A DNA stretch of 64,000 nucleotides from Flavobacterium daejeonense DSM 17708. Lineage in GTDB: Bacteria; Bacteroidota; Bacteroidia; Flavobacteriales; Flavobacteriaceae. The notes under the pieces were generated by a model. The model was not told where the DNA came from, made no database searches, and worked only from the letters and a program-made list of their open reading frames with translations. Where the stretch lies: the NCBI RefSeq assembly GCF_000425425.1, contig NZ_AUDK01000007.1, positions 112,286 to 176,285 of the forward strand. The letters are read 5' to 3'. This document shows positions 52,101-62,603 of this stretch, piece by piece. Position 1 is the first letter of the stretch. Every line of letters begins with the position of its first letter. Position numbers and translations under genes: made by a program.

Positions 52101-52991
52101 TCAATAAGCAACATCAAAACTTCCTTCAGTTATGTTAAATGATGTTGAACCATTAGTTGTAAACGAAAAAGTTCCTTTCACCCTGTCATCTGTAATTGAA
52201 ACAATTGTAACACTCCCTGAAACGGCTACATGCTCTCCATTATCATCTTCATAAGAAGCCTGAACATCATCGGTTGATCGGTTTGCAGTTATGGAATAGG
52301 TTGTTCCGGCTACTAAATCACTTTTTAAAGAAACCGAAATAACATTCATATTAGCATCTTCAGCACCAATGGCAATCCAATCATCAGTATTCACACCCAA
52401 AACTTCTGCCATAATATCAGTACTCACAAAATTGGTTCCGCCTACTTTTGCCGAAAAACTATCATTTGTTTCAGCTTCGGTAATATATGGTAAATCGGTA
52501 AAAACTCCATTTGTAAATTGAATTGGTGTTCTTGGATTATCATAATCGGACCAATAACCTTTAAACTGAAAGGTCCCTGAAATAGTTTTCTTTTCGGTAT
52601 CTATTTTTGTAATCGTAATTGAACCTGTGTTTTCATCCGGATTATTATCATTAAGCCCCCAATAACCATACTCAGAATCTGCAGGCACATAAGCCAAAAC
52701 ATTAATATTAGCGGCATAAGTACCTTCTGAAGCCCCTTCAATAATCAAAGAAAAAACTTCTCCATTTGATTTAAAAGCAGCAATTTCAATGAAATTTTCT
52801 GAAATAACAACCTCTGTCTCGGCTGCTGTCCAGGTTTTTCCACTAAAATCGGCTTTAAATTCACCGGAAGTATTTTCTCCTGAGCCGGGATCGGATTCTA
52901 CAGTACCATCAATAGGTTCATAAACGCAGGAAGCAAACAATGTTGCCAGAAACAAAACAAAAATTTGTGGTCTAAATTGGATAGATTTCAT
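52101..52991 (-). CDS. Lipoprotein with repeated beta domains (DUF6252-like)
   Basis: This 296-residue product has a lipobox signal peptide (ATLFASCVYEP), a Ser/Gly-rich linker, then two related beta domains. Each has an ITG/SVTI-type strand and KGTFSF or SGTFQF ending (KTISGTFQFKGYW, DRVKGTFSFTTNG). The repeat suggests two copies of one module. It is probably surface or periplasmic and of unknown function. The promoter element TATATTTG lies at 53014-53021. Confidence 0.75.
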   Translation of the reverse strand: MKSIQFRPQIFVLFLATLFASCVYEPIDGTVESDPGSGENTSGEFKADFSGKTWTAAETEVVISENFIEIAAFKSNGEVFSLIIEGASEGTYAANINVLAYVPADSEYGYWGLNDNNPDENTGSITITKIDTEKKTISGTFQFKGYWSDYDNPRTPIQFTNGVFTDLPYITEAETNDSFSAKVGGTNFVSTDIMAEVLGVNTDDWIAIGAEDANMNVISVSLKSDLVAGTTYSITANRSTDDVQASYEDDNGEHVAVSGSVTIVSITDDRVKGTFSFTTNGSTSFNITEGSFDVAY

Positions 52992-53013
52992 AATTGGAGC
53001 TTTTTTTGAACTC

Positions 53014-53021
53014 CAAATATA
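53014..53021 (-). promoter_or_regulatory. -7 element of the 296-aa lipoprotein promoter
   Basis: The minus strand reads TATATTTG, just inside the spacer after the MFS stop codon and 22 bases ahead of the ATG. Confidence 0.55.
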
Positions 53022-53026
53022 ATTTT

Positions 53027-54361
53027 TTATTTTATTTTTCCTACTATTTTTTTAGGTACTTTTCTTAACAAAACTACTCCAAGAATGAAGAAAACAGCTA
53101 AAAACACAATAGCGAATCTTGGACTTCCTGTTATTTGATCAATAATACCATATACCAGCATTCCAATAACGATTCCTATTTTCTCAGCTACATCATAAAA
53201 ACTAAAAAAAGAAGCCGTGTCTTCTGTTTCCGGTAAAAATTTAGAATAGGTTGACCTGGACAAAGACTGAATTCCTCCCATCACCAAACCGACCAAAGCG
53301 GCCATGATGTAAAAATGTATCGGTAATTTTATAAAATAAGCCGCAATACATAAAACAACCCAAATACTGTTTATAAATAGCAAAACAGGTATATTTCCAA
53401 ACTTTGCTGAAGCTTTTGAAGTAGTAAAAGCTCCAATAACAGCAATTATCTGAATCAATAAAATACAAATAATCAACCCGACAGTGCTTTGTTCTTTGGA
53501 TTCCCAACTAATCTCCTGAGAACCAAAATAAGTCGCCACAAGCATTACTGTTTGTACCGCCATACTGTAAACAAAAAAACTGCTTAAATATTTTTTTAGA
53601 CGTACATTCTCTTCCAATAAAAACCAAACTTTTTTAAGCTCTTTAAATCCGTTAAAAACGATAGATTTGGTCACTTTTTGTTGAGAATCTCTACAGCCTT
53701 TTGGCAAATAAAAATAAGTATATTGACTAAATAAAATCCACCAAACACCAACCATCACAAAGGAATAGCGCATTGCTTTCATAGCTGATGGTTCTCCAGC
53801 AACATCGGTAATATTGAACAATTCCGGTTTCATTACCATTGCCAAATTTACAAGCAAAAGAATCACACTGCCAATGTAGCCTAAAGAATACCCTTTAGCA
53901 CTAATCGAGTCCTGTTGTTCTTCAAAAGCAATATCCGGCAAATAGGAATTATAAAAAACCAAACTTCCCCAGAAACCTATTAATCCTAAAAAATAAAAAA
54001 GCAAACTTGAATAGATATTTCCTAAATCAAACCAATACAAAGCCATACAGGACAAAGCGCCCATATAGCAGAAAAACTTCATGAAAAACTTTTTGTTTCC
54101 CACATAATCAGCGATTCCGGATAAAAGAGGCGATAAAAAAGCTACTTTTAAAAAGGCTAACGCCGTAACAAAACTAATTAAGGCCGAATTTTTCACACTA
54201 AAACCCAAGACCGTTATATAATGTCCTGTTTTTGAAAATAAGGCTTCATAAAAAATAGGGAAAATGGCTGATGTAATGACTAACGGATAAACCGAATTAG
54301 CCCAATCATAAAATGCCCAGGCGTTCAACAACTTCTTATCTCCTTTTTTTAAGTGACTCAT
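53027..54361 (-). CDS. MFS transporter, UMF1/Atg22-like
   Basis: This 444-residue, about 12-helix permease starts with LLNAWAFYDWANSVYPLVI, which is the UMF1/Atg22 signature. Loop motif GIADYVGNKKFFMKFF and the later AALVGLVMGGIQSLSRSTYSKFLP agree. Members are thought to export or recycle amino acids in fungi; the bacterial substrate is unknown. It precedes the lipoprotein gene, which has its own promoter. Confidence 0.85.
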   Translation of the reverse strand: MSHLKKGDKKLLNAWAFYDWANSVYPLVITSAIFPIFYEALFSKTGHYITVLGFSVKNSALISFVTALAFLKVAFLSPLLSGIADYVGNKKFFMKFFCYMGALSCMALYWFDLGNIYSSLLFYFLGLIGFWGSLVFYNSYLPDIAFEEQQDSISAKGYSLGYIGSVILLLVNLAMVMKPELFNITDVAGEPSAMKAMRYSFVMVGVWWILFSQYTYFYLPKGCRDSQQKVTKSIVFNGFKELKKVWFLLEENVRLKKYLSSFFVYSMAVQTVMLVATYFGSQEISWESKEQSTVGLIICILLIQIIAVIGAFTTSKASAKFGNIPVLLFINSIWVVLCIAAYFIKLPIHFYIMAALVGLVMGGIQSLSRSTYSKFLPETEDTASFFSFYDVAEKIGIVIGMLVYGIIDQITGSPRFAIVFLAVFFILGVVLLRKVPKKIVGKIK

Positions 54362-54438
54362 GATTCTGATTTTTTTGACGAATTTATTATTTAAAAATGG
54401 TTTTAACTAAAACTTCAAAAAATAATCCCAACAAACAT

Positions 54439-54466
54439 AAAAAAAGCCAATTCAAACGAATTGGCC
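54439..54466 (-). terminator. Terminator after the M48 peptidase gene
   Basis: GCCAATTC (54446-54453) and GAATTGGC (54458-54465) form an 8-bp stem. On the minus strand a T run follows. Confidence 0.85.
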
Positions 54467-54488
54467 TATAACTTTTTTCCTGATTATC

Positions 54489-55307
54489 TTATTTAAAAAC
54501 TACACCAAACTTAGCTGCAACAGCTTTGGCTTCAGGAACCATTGCTTTTAAATTCGCAATTCGGGTAGCATCTGAAGGGTGTGTACTTAACAACTCAGCC
54601 GGCGCCTGACCTCCTGAATTAGCTGACATTCGGGTCCAAAAACTAATTGCTTCTTCCGGATTATATCCTGCAATTGCCATTAATATCAAACCTATTTTAT
54701 CGGCTTCAGTTTCATGGCTTCTGCTAAAAGGAAGCATACCACCTACATTTGATCCAATTCCATAATATTGTTGCCACATTTGTTGTTTCTCTGCGCTCAT
54801 ATTTCCGGTTGCAGCAGCAACACCCGCAGCACCTAATGTTTGCAACTGTGAAGCACTCATACGTTGCGCTCCATGATTAGCTAATGCGTGCGAAACTTCA
54901 TGTCCCATTACTGTCGCTAATCCCGCATCGTTTTTAGTAATTGGCAAAATTCCGGAATACACTACAATTTTTCCTCCGGGCATACACCAGGCATTTACTT
55001 CCTTACTATCCACTAATTTGTATTCCCATTGGTAATCTTTCAAATAATCATTCTGTCCCAAAGAAGCTAAATAACGCTCAGCAGCAGTTTTGATTTTAAT
55101 ACCAACCGTTTCTACTTTTTTAGCATCGGCTGTACCGGAAATTACTTTGTTTTCCTTCAAAAAAGTTCCATACTGCTGAAAAGAAGAAGGAAACAATTCG
55201 TTATTAGAAACAAAATTCAACGTTTTTTTTCCTGTCAACGGGTTTGTTGCACAAGAATAAATCAAACCTAAAGTTGCAATTCCTATAAATACTAAATTAT
55301 TTTTCAT
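54489..55307 (-). CDS. M48-family metalloprotease lipoprotein
   Basis: This 272-residue product has a lipobox signal peptide (LIYSCAT), the zinc motif MGHEVSHALANHGAQRMS near 134-151, and the downstream glutamate ligand in RSHETEADKIGL near 201. This fits the periplasmic Ste24/LoiP-like M48 group, which processes outer-membrane or envelope proteins. A promoter element TACTTTTG lies at 55327-55334 on the minus strand. Confidence 0.92.
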   Translation of the reverse strand: MKNNLVFIGIATLGLIYSCATNPLTGKKTLNFVSNNELFPSSFQQYGTFLKENKVISGTADAKKVETVGIKIKTAAERYLASLGQNDYLKDYQWEYKLVDSKEVNAWCMPGGKIVVYSGILPITKNDAGLATVMGHEVSHALANHGAQRMSASQLQTLGAAGVAAATGNMSAEKQQMWQQYYGIGSNVGGMLPFSRSHETEADKIGLILMAIAGYNPEEAISFWTRMSANSGGQAPAELLSTHPSDATRIANLKAMVPEAKAVAAKFGVVFK

Positions 55308-55326
55308 GATAGTTTTATTTTACTAA

Positions 55327-55334
55327 CAAAAGTA
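55327..55334 (-). promoter_or_regulatory. -7 element of the M48 peptidase promoter
   Basis: The minus strand reads TACTTTTG, 19 bases upstream of the ATG. Confidence 0.6.
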
Positions 55335-55340
55335 CGATTA

Positions 55341-57737
55341 TTATCCAATAATATGCAAAACATTAAAATCCTTAGGCACAATTAAATATTGATTTTCTTT
55401 AAAACTTTTAGCATCAAAAGTTATTTCTTCGTTGTCAATTTCTATAATTTTAATATCAAAAGGCAAGCCTATAAAGTTGATTTTAAATTTGGTATAGTTG
55501 GTATCATATTTCCCTTCTTTGTGCAACTGAATATTGACTTCTTTTTCCTTTCCTGTCATTTGAAAAGACAAAAAGCTAAATCTTCCTTTTTTATAATCAT
55601 AACCATCCTGTCCATCTTCATAAACCACCGATTTTTCTTTTCCTTCTTTATAATAAACATCTAAAGTCAATTCATCAAACTCTACTTCGCCTACATATTG
55701 CTGCACCGGATATTTTGGAATAATCGCACCTGCTTTTACAAAAACAGGAATTTCATCAAATTTAGTATCTACCCACATTTCTTTTCCTCCTTTTACTAAA
55801 GTATTATTCCAGTAATTATACCATTGTCCGCGAGGAATATACATTCTTCTTCCCAATGCATTTGGCTCTAAAATTGGACAAACTAAAATTTGATTTCCAA
55901 AAATAAATTCGTCATTTCGGTAATGCGTTTGAATATCTTCCTGATCAAAATACACCAATGGTTTTAACATAGGAGTTCCTTCTTCAATATATTGCCAGAA
56001 CATGGTGTATAAATACGGTAATAATTGGTAACGGAGACTAACAAATTTCCGGGTAATATCAATCACTTCTTCATCAAAAGCCCAAGGTTCCTGATTTCCG
56101 TGATCCCCTGACGAATGCGTTCTGCAGAAAGGATGAAAAACACCTAATTGTATCCAACGGGCATACAATTCTCCGGAAGGTTGCTCCGCAAAACCACCAA
56201 TGTCTGATCCGGTAAATCCCATACCTGAGATTGACATTCTTTGTACTTGAATATTAGCAATCCAAAGATGTTCCCAGCTGGCCACATTATCTCCTGTCCA
56301 CGATGAAGTATAACGTTGAGCTCCTGAATAAGCCGATCTTGTAATAATAAAAGGTCTTTTTGGATATGCAAAGCGTTTCACACCATGATAAGTCGCTCTT
56401 GCCATTTGCGTTCCATAAATGTTATGTGCTTTTCTATGGCTACAAGGATTCCCATCATAATCATGACGAACATCATTTGGGAATGTTTTATTAGGAACTT
56501 CCATAACAGCTGGCTCATTCATATCATTCCAAACGCCTTTTACTCCAATATCCGAAATTAATTCTTTAAATAATCCCGCCCACCATTCTCTAACTTCCGG
56601 ATTTGTAAAATCAGGAAAATTACATTCTCCCGGCCAAACTTTTCCTTTCATGTAAGGACCATCGGCTCTTTTGCAAAAATAATCTTTGGCTAAAGCTTCT
56701 TTATAAACCCAATAATCTTTGTCAATTTTTATCCCTGGGTCGATAATCACAATGGTTTTAAAACCATCTTCGGCTAATTCAGAAACCATTCTTTTTGGGT
56801 CTGGAAAATATTCTTTGTTCCAGGTAAAACACCTGAACCCTTCCATATAATCAATATCCAGATAGATGGCATCACATGGAATTTGCAATTCTCTAAATTT
56901 GGCTGCCACCCCTTTTACATTACTTTCCGGATAATAACTCCACTTACACTGATGGTAACCTAAAGCCCATAATGGCGGTAATTCCGGTTTGCCGGTCAAA
57001 TCCGTATAGGAAGTTACCACATCCTGCATATTTGGACCGTAGAAAAAATAATAATTCATTTCGCCACCATGAGCCCAAAAACTGGTTACATTTCTTCTTT
57101 CATGGCAAAAATCAAAAAAAGATTGAAAGGTATTGTCAAAGAAAATCCCATAAGCCTGTTTGTGATGTAAGCCTATATAAAAAGGAACTACTTTATACAA
57201 AGGTTCCTGTTCTTTTTGAAATGCATATTGATCTGTTGCAAAATTTTCAACCCTTTTCCCTTTAAGATTCAATTGAGTGGCTTTATCACCTAATCCGTAA
57301 AAACACTCTCCGTCACGGGAAGATTTACTCATTTTTACAATATTTCCTCCAAATTCGTAACATTCTTCCCAGTGAAAACCTAATTCATCTTCCAGAATTA
57401 CATTTCCTTTTAAATCGTAAATAGAAGCTCTTAAATCAGCTTTTTGAATTTTACATACAATTTTATTGGTCGTAATTTGGTAATAATTCTTCTCTTCAAT
57501 TACTTCTAAATGGTTATATCCATGAGAATGACTTTTGTCAATGGCATAAGAGAAATCGTTGCTAAAATAACCTTTCGTAGTGAAACGAAAACGAATTAAA
57601 CTATCTCTTAAAACGGTCAGTTTTAAAATTACATTATTGTCTGTATAAAAATAGACCGAATCGACATCAAGTGTATATGAAACTATTTTTGACGGATATA
57701 AATCCCCTTTGTATTCTAATTCAGTATTTGTAATCAT
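55341..57737 (-). CDS. GH31 alpha-glucosidase
   Basis: This 798-residue enzyme has the GH31 catalytic region: KGVWNDMNEPAV (nucleophile Asp near 397), the acid/base-region SWTGDNVASWEHLW near 480, and GFTGSDIGGFAEQPSGELYARW near 505-526. There is no signal peptide, so it works inside the cell. Proximity to the glycogen operon suggests release of glucose from alpha-glucans. It has its own transcription start since a terminator ends glgB ahead of it. Confidence 0.92.
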   Translation of the reverse strand: MITNTELEYKGDLYPSKIVSYTLDVDSVYFYTDNNVILKLTVLRDSLIRFRFTTKGYFSNDFSYAIDKSHSHGYNHLEVIEEKNYYQITTNKIVCKIQKADLRASIYDLKGNVILEDELGFHWEECYEFGGNIVKMSKSSRDGECFYGLGDKATQLNLKGKRVENFATDQYAFQKEQEPLYKVVPFYIGLHHKQAYGIFFDNTFQSFFDFCHERRNVTSFWAHGGEMNYYFFYGPNMQDVVTSYTDLTGKPELPPLWALGYHQCKWSYYPESNVKGVAAKFRELQIPCDAIYLDIDYMEGFRCFTWNKEYFPDPKRMVSELAEDGFKTIVIIDPGIKIDKDYWVYKEALAKDYFCKRADGPYMKGKVWPGECNFPDFTNPEVREWWAGLFKELISDIGVKGVWNDMNEPAVMEVPNKTFPNDVRHDYDGNPCSHRKAHNIYGTQMARATYHGVKRFAYPKRPFIITRSAYSGAQRYTSSWTGDNVASWEHLWIANIQVQRMSISGMGFTGSDIGGFAEQPSGELYARWIQLGVFHPFCRTHSSGDHGNQEPWAFDEEVIDITRKFVSLRYQLLPYLYTMFWQYIEEGTPMLKPLVYFDQEDIQTHYRNDEFIFGNQILVCPILEPNALGRRMYIPRGQWYNYWNNTLVKGGKEMWVDTKFDEIPVFVKAGAIIPKYPVQQYVGEVEFDELTLDVYYKEGKEKSVVYEDGQDGYDYKKGRFSFLSFQMTGKEKEVNIQLHKEGKYDTNYTKFKINFIGLPFDIKIIEIDNEEITFDAKSFKENQYLIVPKDFNVLHIIG

Positions 57738-57852
57738 CTCTATGCCTTTTGATTAATATTACGCTCTCTCTCAAACTTACGAAAAATCCTTTTTATAAAT
57801 AAATAATAGCATTTATATTCACGAAAACGTTATAGTTGAGTATTTTTCAAAA

Positions 57853-57887
57853 AAAAGAAGTATTAACTTCAAAATTAATACTTCTTT
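57853..57887 (-). terminator. Terminator of the glycogen operon
   Basis: AAAGAAGTATTAA (57855-57867) pairs with TTAATACTTCTTT (57875-57887). On the minus strand a T run follows, ending the glgA-glgC-glgB transcript. Confidence 0.85.
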
Positions 57888-57930
57888 ACAATTTAAATTA
57901 TTTATTCATATAAGTCTCTTTTTAAAAAGA

Positions 57931-59835
57931 TTATAAAATTTTAAAAACCGTCACACTTAATGGCGGCACTAACAATTCAACCGAATAATCTCTGCCATCA
58001 TAAGGAGAAGATTCCACTTTTAATTGGGAAGTATTCAACACATTGCTTCCCTGGTACCTTTCTAAATCGCTATTGAAAATTTCTTTTAATTTTCCTTTTC
58101 TTGGAACTCCGATTCTGTAATTTTTGCGAACCATTTGTGTAAAATTACAAACAACTACTAAATCGTTTTTTGGATTATTTCCTTTTCGAATATAAGAAAG
58201 TACCGCATTTTGATGATCGGAATAATTAATCCATTCAAAACCTTCATGGCTAAACTGTTTTTCGTATAAAGCAGGTTCCGATTTGTACAAAGCATTCAAA
58301 TCCTTAATATATTGCTGAACTCCATTGTGTACAGGATATTGCAACAGATGCCAATCTAAACTTTCTTGGAAATTCCACTCAGCCATTTGACCAAATTCAC
58401 CTCCCATAAACAATAAATTTGTTCCCGGATGTGTAAACATGTAACCATAAAGAAGTCGTAAATTGGCAAATTTTTGCCATTCGTCTCCGGGCATTCTGTC
58501 AGCAATGGATTTTTTTCCATAAACCACTTCATCATGAGATAAAGGCAACATAAAATTCTCTGTAAAAGCATACGTCATCGAAAATGTTAAATCATTTTGA
58601 TGGTACTTTCTATAAACTGTTGCTCTTTGGAAATATTTTAAAGTGTCATGCATCCATCCCATCATCCATTTCATTCCAAAACCTAAACCTCCTGCATCTG
58701 TTGGTCTGGAAACCATCGGGAACGAAGTGCTCTCTTCGGCAATTGTCTGAACACCTTCATAATTAACATAAACTACTTCATTGAATTCTTTTAAAAAACT
58801 AATGGTTTCTAAATTTTCTCTTCCTCCAAAGATATTTGGTTCCCATTCGCCATCATTTCTTGAATAATCCAAATAAAGCATCGAAGCTACAGCATCTACT
58901 CTTAAACCATCAATATGATAATGATGCAACCAAAATAAGGCATTACTAATTAAAAACGAACGAACTTCATTTCTTCCGTAATTAAACACCAAACTTTTCC
59001 AATCAGGGTGATAGCCTTTTCTACGATCCGGATGTTCATACAAATGCGAACCATCAAAATAGCCTAATCCGTGAGAATCATCCGGAAAATGTGACGGAAC
59101 CCAGTCCAGAATAACACCTATACCTGCCTGATGCAATTTATCAACCAAATACATGAATCCCTGAGGATCTCCAAAACGGGAAGTTGGTGCAAAATATCCA
59201 ACTAATTGATACCCCCATGAAGGATCATAGGGATATTCCATAATAGGCATAAACTCAACATGAGTAAATCCCATCTCTTTAACATAACTTACTAAATCTT
59301 CGGCTAAATCATGATAACTCAAAAATTGATTTCCCTCTCCACGCTTCCAAGAACCCAGATGAACTTCGTAAACAGAATACGGCTTATCAAGTGCATTATG
59401 TTCTTTACGGGTTTGCATCCATTTAGAATCATCCCATTTATAATCAAGATCCCAAATTACCGAAGCAGTATGCGGCGGTTTTTCACAATAAAAAGCAAAC
59501 GGATCGGCTTTTTCAGTGATAACACCTTCAATATTAGATAGTATTTTGTATTTGTAATTTGTTCCTTTTTCAATGTTAGGTATAAATCCTTCCCATATTC
59601 CTGAAGAATCCCAACGTACATAAAGCTCGTGTTCTCCTTGTGTCCAATAATTAAAATCGCCAACCACAGAAACTGAATGAGCCGTAGGAGCCCAAACAGC
59701 AAAATAAACACCCTGAACTCCATTTAATTCTATTAAATGAGCTCCTAACTTTTCATATAATCTAAAATGTTTTCCAGCTTTGAATAAGTTAATATCAAAA
59801 TCAGTAAAAAGGGAATGCGAAATAACTTTACTCAT
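57931..59835 (-). CDS. glgB: 1,4-alpha-glucan branching enzyme
   Basis: This 634-residue GH13 protein has the CBM48 N-terminal segment (YFAVWAPTAHSVSVVGDFNYW near 45-65), VILDWVPSHFP near 246, the nucleophile Asp in GLRVDAVASMLYLDY near 315, the acid/base Glu in TIAEESTSFP near 370, and PLSHDEVVYGK near 434. It adds alpha-1,6 branches to glycogen. The order glgA-glgC-glgB on one strand, 67 bases from glgC, marks the operon. Confidence 0.95.
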   Translation of the reverse strand: MSKVISHSLFTDFDINLFKAGKHFRLYEKLGAHLIELNGVQGVYFAVWAPTAHSVSVVGDFNYWTQGEHELYVRWDSSGIWEGFIPNIEKGTNYKYKILSNIEGVITEKADPFAFYCEKPPHTASVIWDLDYKWDDSKWMQTRKEHNALDKPYSVYEVHLGSWKRGEGNQFLSYHDLAEDLVSYVKEMGFTHVEFMPIMEYPYDPSWGYQLVGYFAPTSRFGDPQGFMYLVDKLHQAGIGVILDWVPSHFPDDSHGLGYFDGSHLYEHPDRRKGYHPDWKSLVFNYGRNEVRSFLISNALFWLHHYHIDGLRVDAVASMLYLDYSRNDGEWEPNIFGGRENLETISFLKEFNEVVYVNYEGVQTIAEESTSFPMVSRPTDAGGLGFGMKWMMGWMHDTLKYFQRATVYRKYHQNDLTFSMTYAFTENFMLPLSHDEVVYGKKSIADRMPGDEWQKFANLRLLYGYMFTHPGTNLLFMGGEFGQMAEWNFQESLDWHLLQYPVHNGVQQYIKDLNALYKSEPALYEKQFSHEGFEWINYSDHQNAVLSYIRKGNNPKNDLVVVCNFTQMVRKNYRIGVPRKGKLKEIFNSDLERYQGSNVLNTSQLKVESSPYDGRDYSVELLVPPLSVTVFKIL

Positions 59836-59901
59836 AGTCGTATTGGTATTATTCTAAATTTTACAAAATAGAATATTGATAAATAAAAACAGTTAATTAA
59901 C

Positions 59902-61182
59902 TTATTCAATCTTGAAATTATCCGGTAAAGTCACACCTTTTTTAATAACTACAATTCCTTCTTTTACAGCATACAAATCATTAGTAGTATTTTCTAAATG
60001 ACTGCCACCGTTGATATAAACATTGTTTCCTATGCGGCAATTTTTATCTACTAAAGCATTATTTATAAAACAACCTTCACCTATTCCAACCAGAATTTTA
60101 TTGTTTTTAGTATCCTCTTCCATATCTTCAATACTTTGATAGAAATCATTTCCCATCACATAAGTATTTTTAATGACAGTATCTTTTCCTACTCGGGCAC
60201 GAACTCCAATTACGGAATGAACAATTTCTTTAGCATTAATAATAGAACCTTCCGAAATTAAAGATTTATCAACCATTGCATTTTTAAATTTGGAAGGAGG
60301 CAATAATCTTGGTCGGGTATAAATTTTATTCACATCATCAAACAAATTGAATTTAGGAATATCTTCGGTTAAACCAATATTTGCTTCAAAGAAAGAATCA
60401 ATATTTCCGATATCTGTCCAATATCCTTCATATTGATAACTCAGGATTTTTTGTTTTCCAACTGCCTGAGGAATAATTTCTTTTCCAAAATCTTTGGTAT
60501 CAGGATTAGCCATTAAATCCACCAAAAGCTTTTTATTAAAAATATAAATACCCATTGAAGCCAGGTAATTTTTTCCTTCAGCTTTCATTTGTTCACTAAC
60601 ATCTGAAACCCAATCCGGCAATAATTCTTTTACTGGTTTTTCAATAAAAGACTCAATACAACTTTCACTGTTTGTTTTCAAAATACCAAATTCAGGTGCG
60701 TCCTTAGCATTAACAGGTAAAGTTGCAATTGTAATATCAGCTTGATTTTTGATATGTTCTTCAAGCATATCGTTGAAATCCATCTGATATAATTGATCCC
60801 CTGATAAAATTAAGGCATAATCAAAATCATGATTCAAAAAATGAGGCATACATTGTCGTACTGCATCTGCTGTACCCTGAAACCAAGTTGGATTATCAGG
60901 TGTTTGTTCAGCAGCTAAAATATCTACAAAAGCCTGGCTAAAAGCACTAAAAACATAGGTATTCTTAATATGTGCATTCAGGGAAGCAGAATTAAATTGT
61001 GTCAATACAAACATCCTATAAATGTCCGAATTCATACAATTTGATATAGGAATATCAACTAATCTGTATTTTCCTCCCACTGGTACTGCTGGCTTTGATC
61101 TGCTTTCTGTCAATGGATACAATCTTGATCCTTGCCCTCCTCCTAAGATAATAGCAATAACGTTTTTTCTTTTTGCCTTCAT
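59902..61182 (-). CDS. glgC: Glucose-1-phosphate adenylyltransferase
   Basis: This 426-residue enzyme forms ADP-glucose, the rate-setting donor for glycogen. The N-terminus has AIILGGGQGSRLYPLTESR and KPAVPVGGKYRLVDIPISNCMNS, with the allosteric and catalytic residues of the family, and ILSGDQLYQMDF near 125. The C-terminal left-handed beta helix (ARVGKDTVIKNTYVMGNDF, RIGNNVYINGG) is intact. Its start overlaps the glgA stop by 4 bases, a coupled pair. Confidence 0.95.
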   Translation of the reverse strand: MKAKRKNVIAIILGGGQGSRLYPLTESRSKPAVPVGGKYRLVDIPISNCMNSDIYRMFVLTQFNSASLNAHIKNTYVFSAFSQAFVDILAAEQTPDNPTWFQGTADAVRQCMPHFLNHDFDYALILSGDQLYQMDFNDMLEEHIKNQADITIATLPVNAKDAPEFGILKTNSESCIESFIEKPVKELLPDWVSDVSEQMKAEGKNYLASMGIYIFNKKLLVDLMANPDTKDFGKEIIPQAVGKQKILSYQYEGYWTDIGNIDSFFEANIGLTEDIPKFNLFDDVNKIYTRPRLLPPSKFKNAMVDKSLISEGSIINAKEIVHSVIGVRARVGKDTVIKNTYVMGNDFYQSIEDMEEDTKNNKILVGIGEGCFINNALVDKNCRIGNNVYINGGSHLENTTNDLYAVKEGIVVIKKGVTLPDNFKIE

Positions 61183-62603
61183 ATTTTGTTAAGTATTAAG
61201 TTGTACATATCTATATATTCCATACTGGCCTTTTCCCAGGAATGGTCAATACTCATTCCCAATTTTCTAATTTTATTTAAATGCTCTTTATCTTCATACA
61301 AACTAACCGCTCTTTGAATGGAATAACAAATATCTCCCACGGATGCCTGATCATGACAAATTCCGTTTCCATCATCTCCAAAATCAATTACAGTATCCTG
61401 CAATCCTCCTGTTCTCCTCACAATTGGAATAGTTCCGTAACGCAAAGAATACATTTGATTTAATCCACAAGGCTCTACTCTGGAAGGCATTAATAAAAAA
61501 TCAGCACCGGCATAAATTAAATGCGCCAACTCTTCATTATAACCTATAAAAGTGTTGTAATTCCCTTTATAATCAGCCAACAAACTATTTAGCTGGTTTT
61601 CAATTTGCAAACTACCTGAGCCTAAAATCAATATGTTTATATTTTTAAAATTTTCTGAAAGTGCTAAAGCCGAAGCCTGAGGCAACAAATCACCTCCTTT
61701 TTCATCCCACAACCTTCCAATGAAACTGAACAAAGGTTTTGTTGGATCCAAATTAAAAAGCGTACAAAGTATCTCTTTATTTTGTTGTTTCCCTTTTTCA
61801 AAATTTTGAATAGAATAGTTTTTCTCTAACATTTTATCCTTAGCCGGATCCCAAACCTGAGTATCAATTCCATTCAAAATTCCTTTCGATTTATAACGCA
61901 CAAGATTAAAAAGCGATTCTAAACCATTTGCTGAATAATTAATTTCATCCAAATAACTAGGAGAAACAGTTGTAACAGCTGCAGCACATTTTACTCCAAC
62001 AGCCAATGAATTGATACAATGATTCCACTCCAGTATTTTAACATGATTCAAATCAAATTCCGGCAAATAATGCAACTTATCAAAACTAAACTGCCCTTGA
62101 TATAAACCATTATGAATTGTAATCATAGCAGGTGTACTCAATAACAACTTATGATATTTATGGCAGTATTGCATCATAAACGGAATTAAGCCCGTATGGT
62201 GATCATGACAATTAATAACGTCAGGCATAGAAGCTCTTCCAATAATCCAGTCTAAAGTTGCAATTTGAAAACTAACAAAACGTTCAATATCATCTTCATA
62301 ACCATAAACATTGGCTCTGTCAAAAAGCTCCGGAATTTCCATTAGATATAACTCAAAACCTAATTTATCCGTTTTCTCTTTAAGAACACTAAAAGGAAAA
62401 TTAAAATTCCCTAATTTAACAGTTCCCCAATGCACACATTCAAAATCATTCTCACTTCTAAATTTGGTCTCATAACAAGGCATTACAACTCTCAATTCAT
62501 GACCTGCCTTACTCTGATATTTTGGCAATGCCCCAACTACGTCAGCCAATCCTCCAACCTTAGCTACCGGATAACACTCCGCACTAATATGAAATATTTC
62601 CAT
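61179..62603 (-). CDS. glgA: Glycogen synthase
   Basis: This 474-residue GT5 enzyme has the ADP-glucose-binding AKVGGLADVVGALPKYQS near 14-31, SYLDEINYS, and the C-terminal PSRVEPCGLNQMYSLRYGTIPIVRRTGGLQDTV with the catalytic Glu. It extends alpha-1,4 chains and is the first gene of the operon. No clean promoter element is seen upstream in the long spacer. Confidence 0.95.
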   Translation of the reverse strand: MEIFHISAECYPVAKVGGLADVVGALPKYQSKAGHELRVVMPCYETKFRSENDFECVHWGTVKLGNFNFPFSVLKEKTDKLGFELYLMEIPELFDRANVYGYEDDIERFVSFQIATLDWIIGRASMPDVINCHDHHTGLIPFMMQYCHKYHKLLLSTPAMITIHNGLYQGQFSFDKLHYLPEFDLNHVKILEWNHCINSLAVGVKCAAAVTTVSPSYLDEINYSANGLESLFNLVRYKSKGILNGIDTQVWDPAKDKMLEKNYSIQNFEKGKQQNKEILCTLFNLDPTKPLFSFIGRLWDEKGGDLLPQASALALSENFKNINILILGSGSLQIENQLNSLLADYKGNYNTFIGYNEELAHLIYAGADFLLMPSRVEPCGLNQMYSLRYGTIPIVRRTGGLQDTVIDFGDDGNGICHDQASVGDICYSIQRAVSLYEDKEHLNKIRKLGMSIDHSWEKASMEYIDMYNLILNKI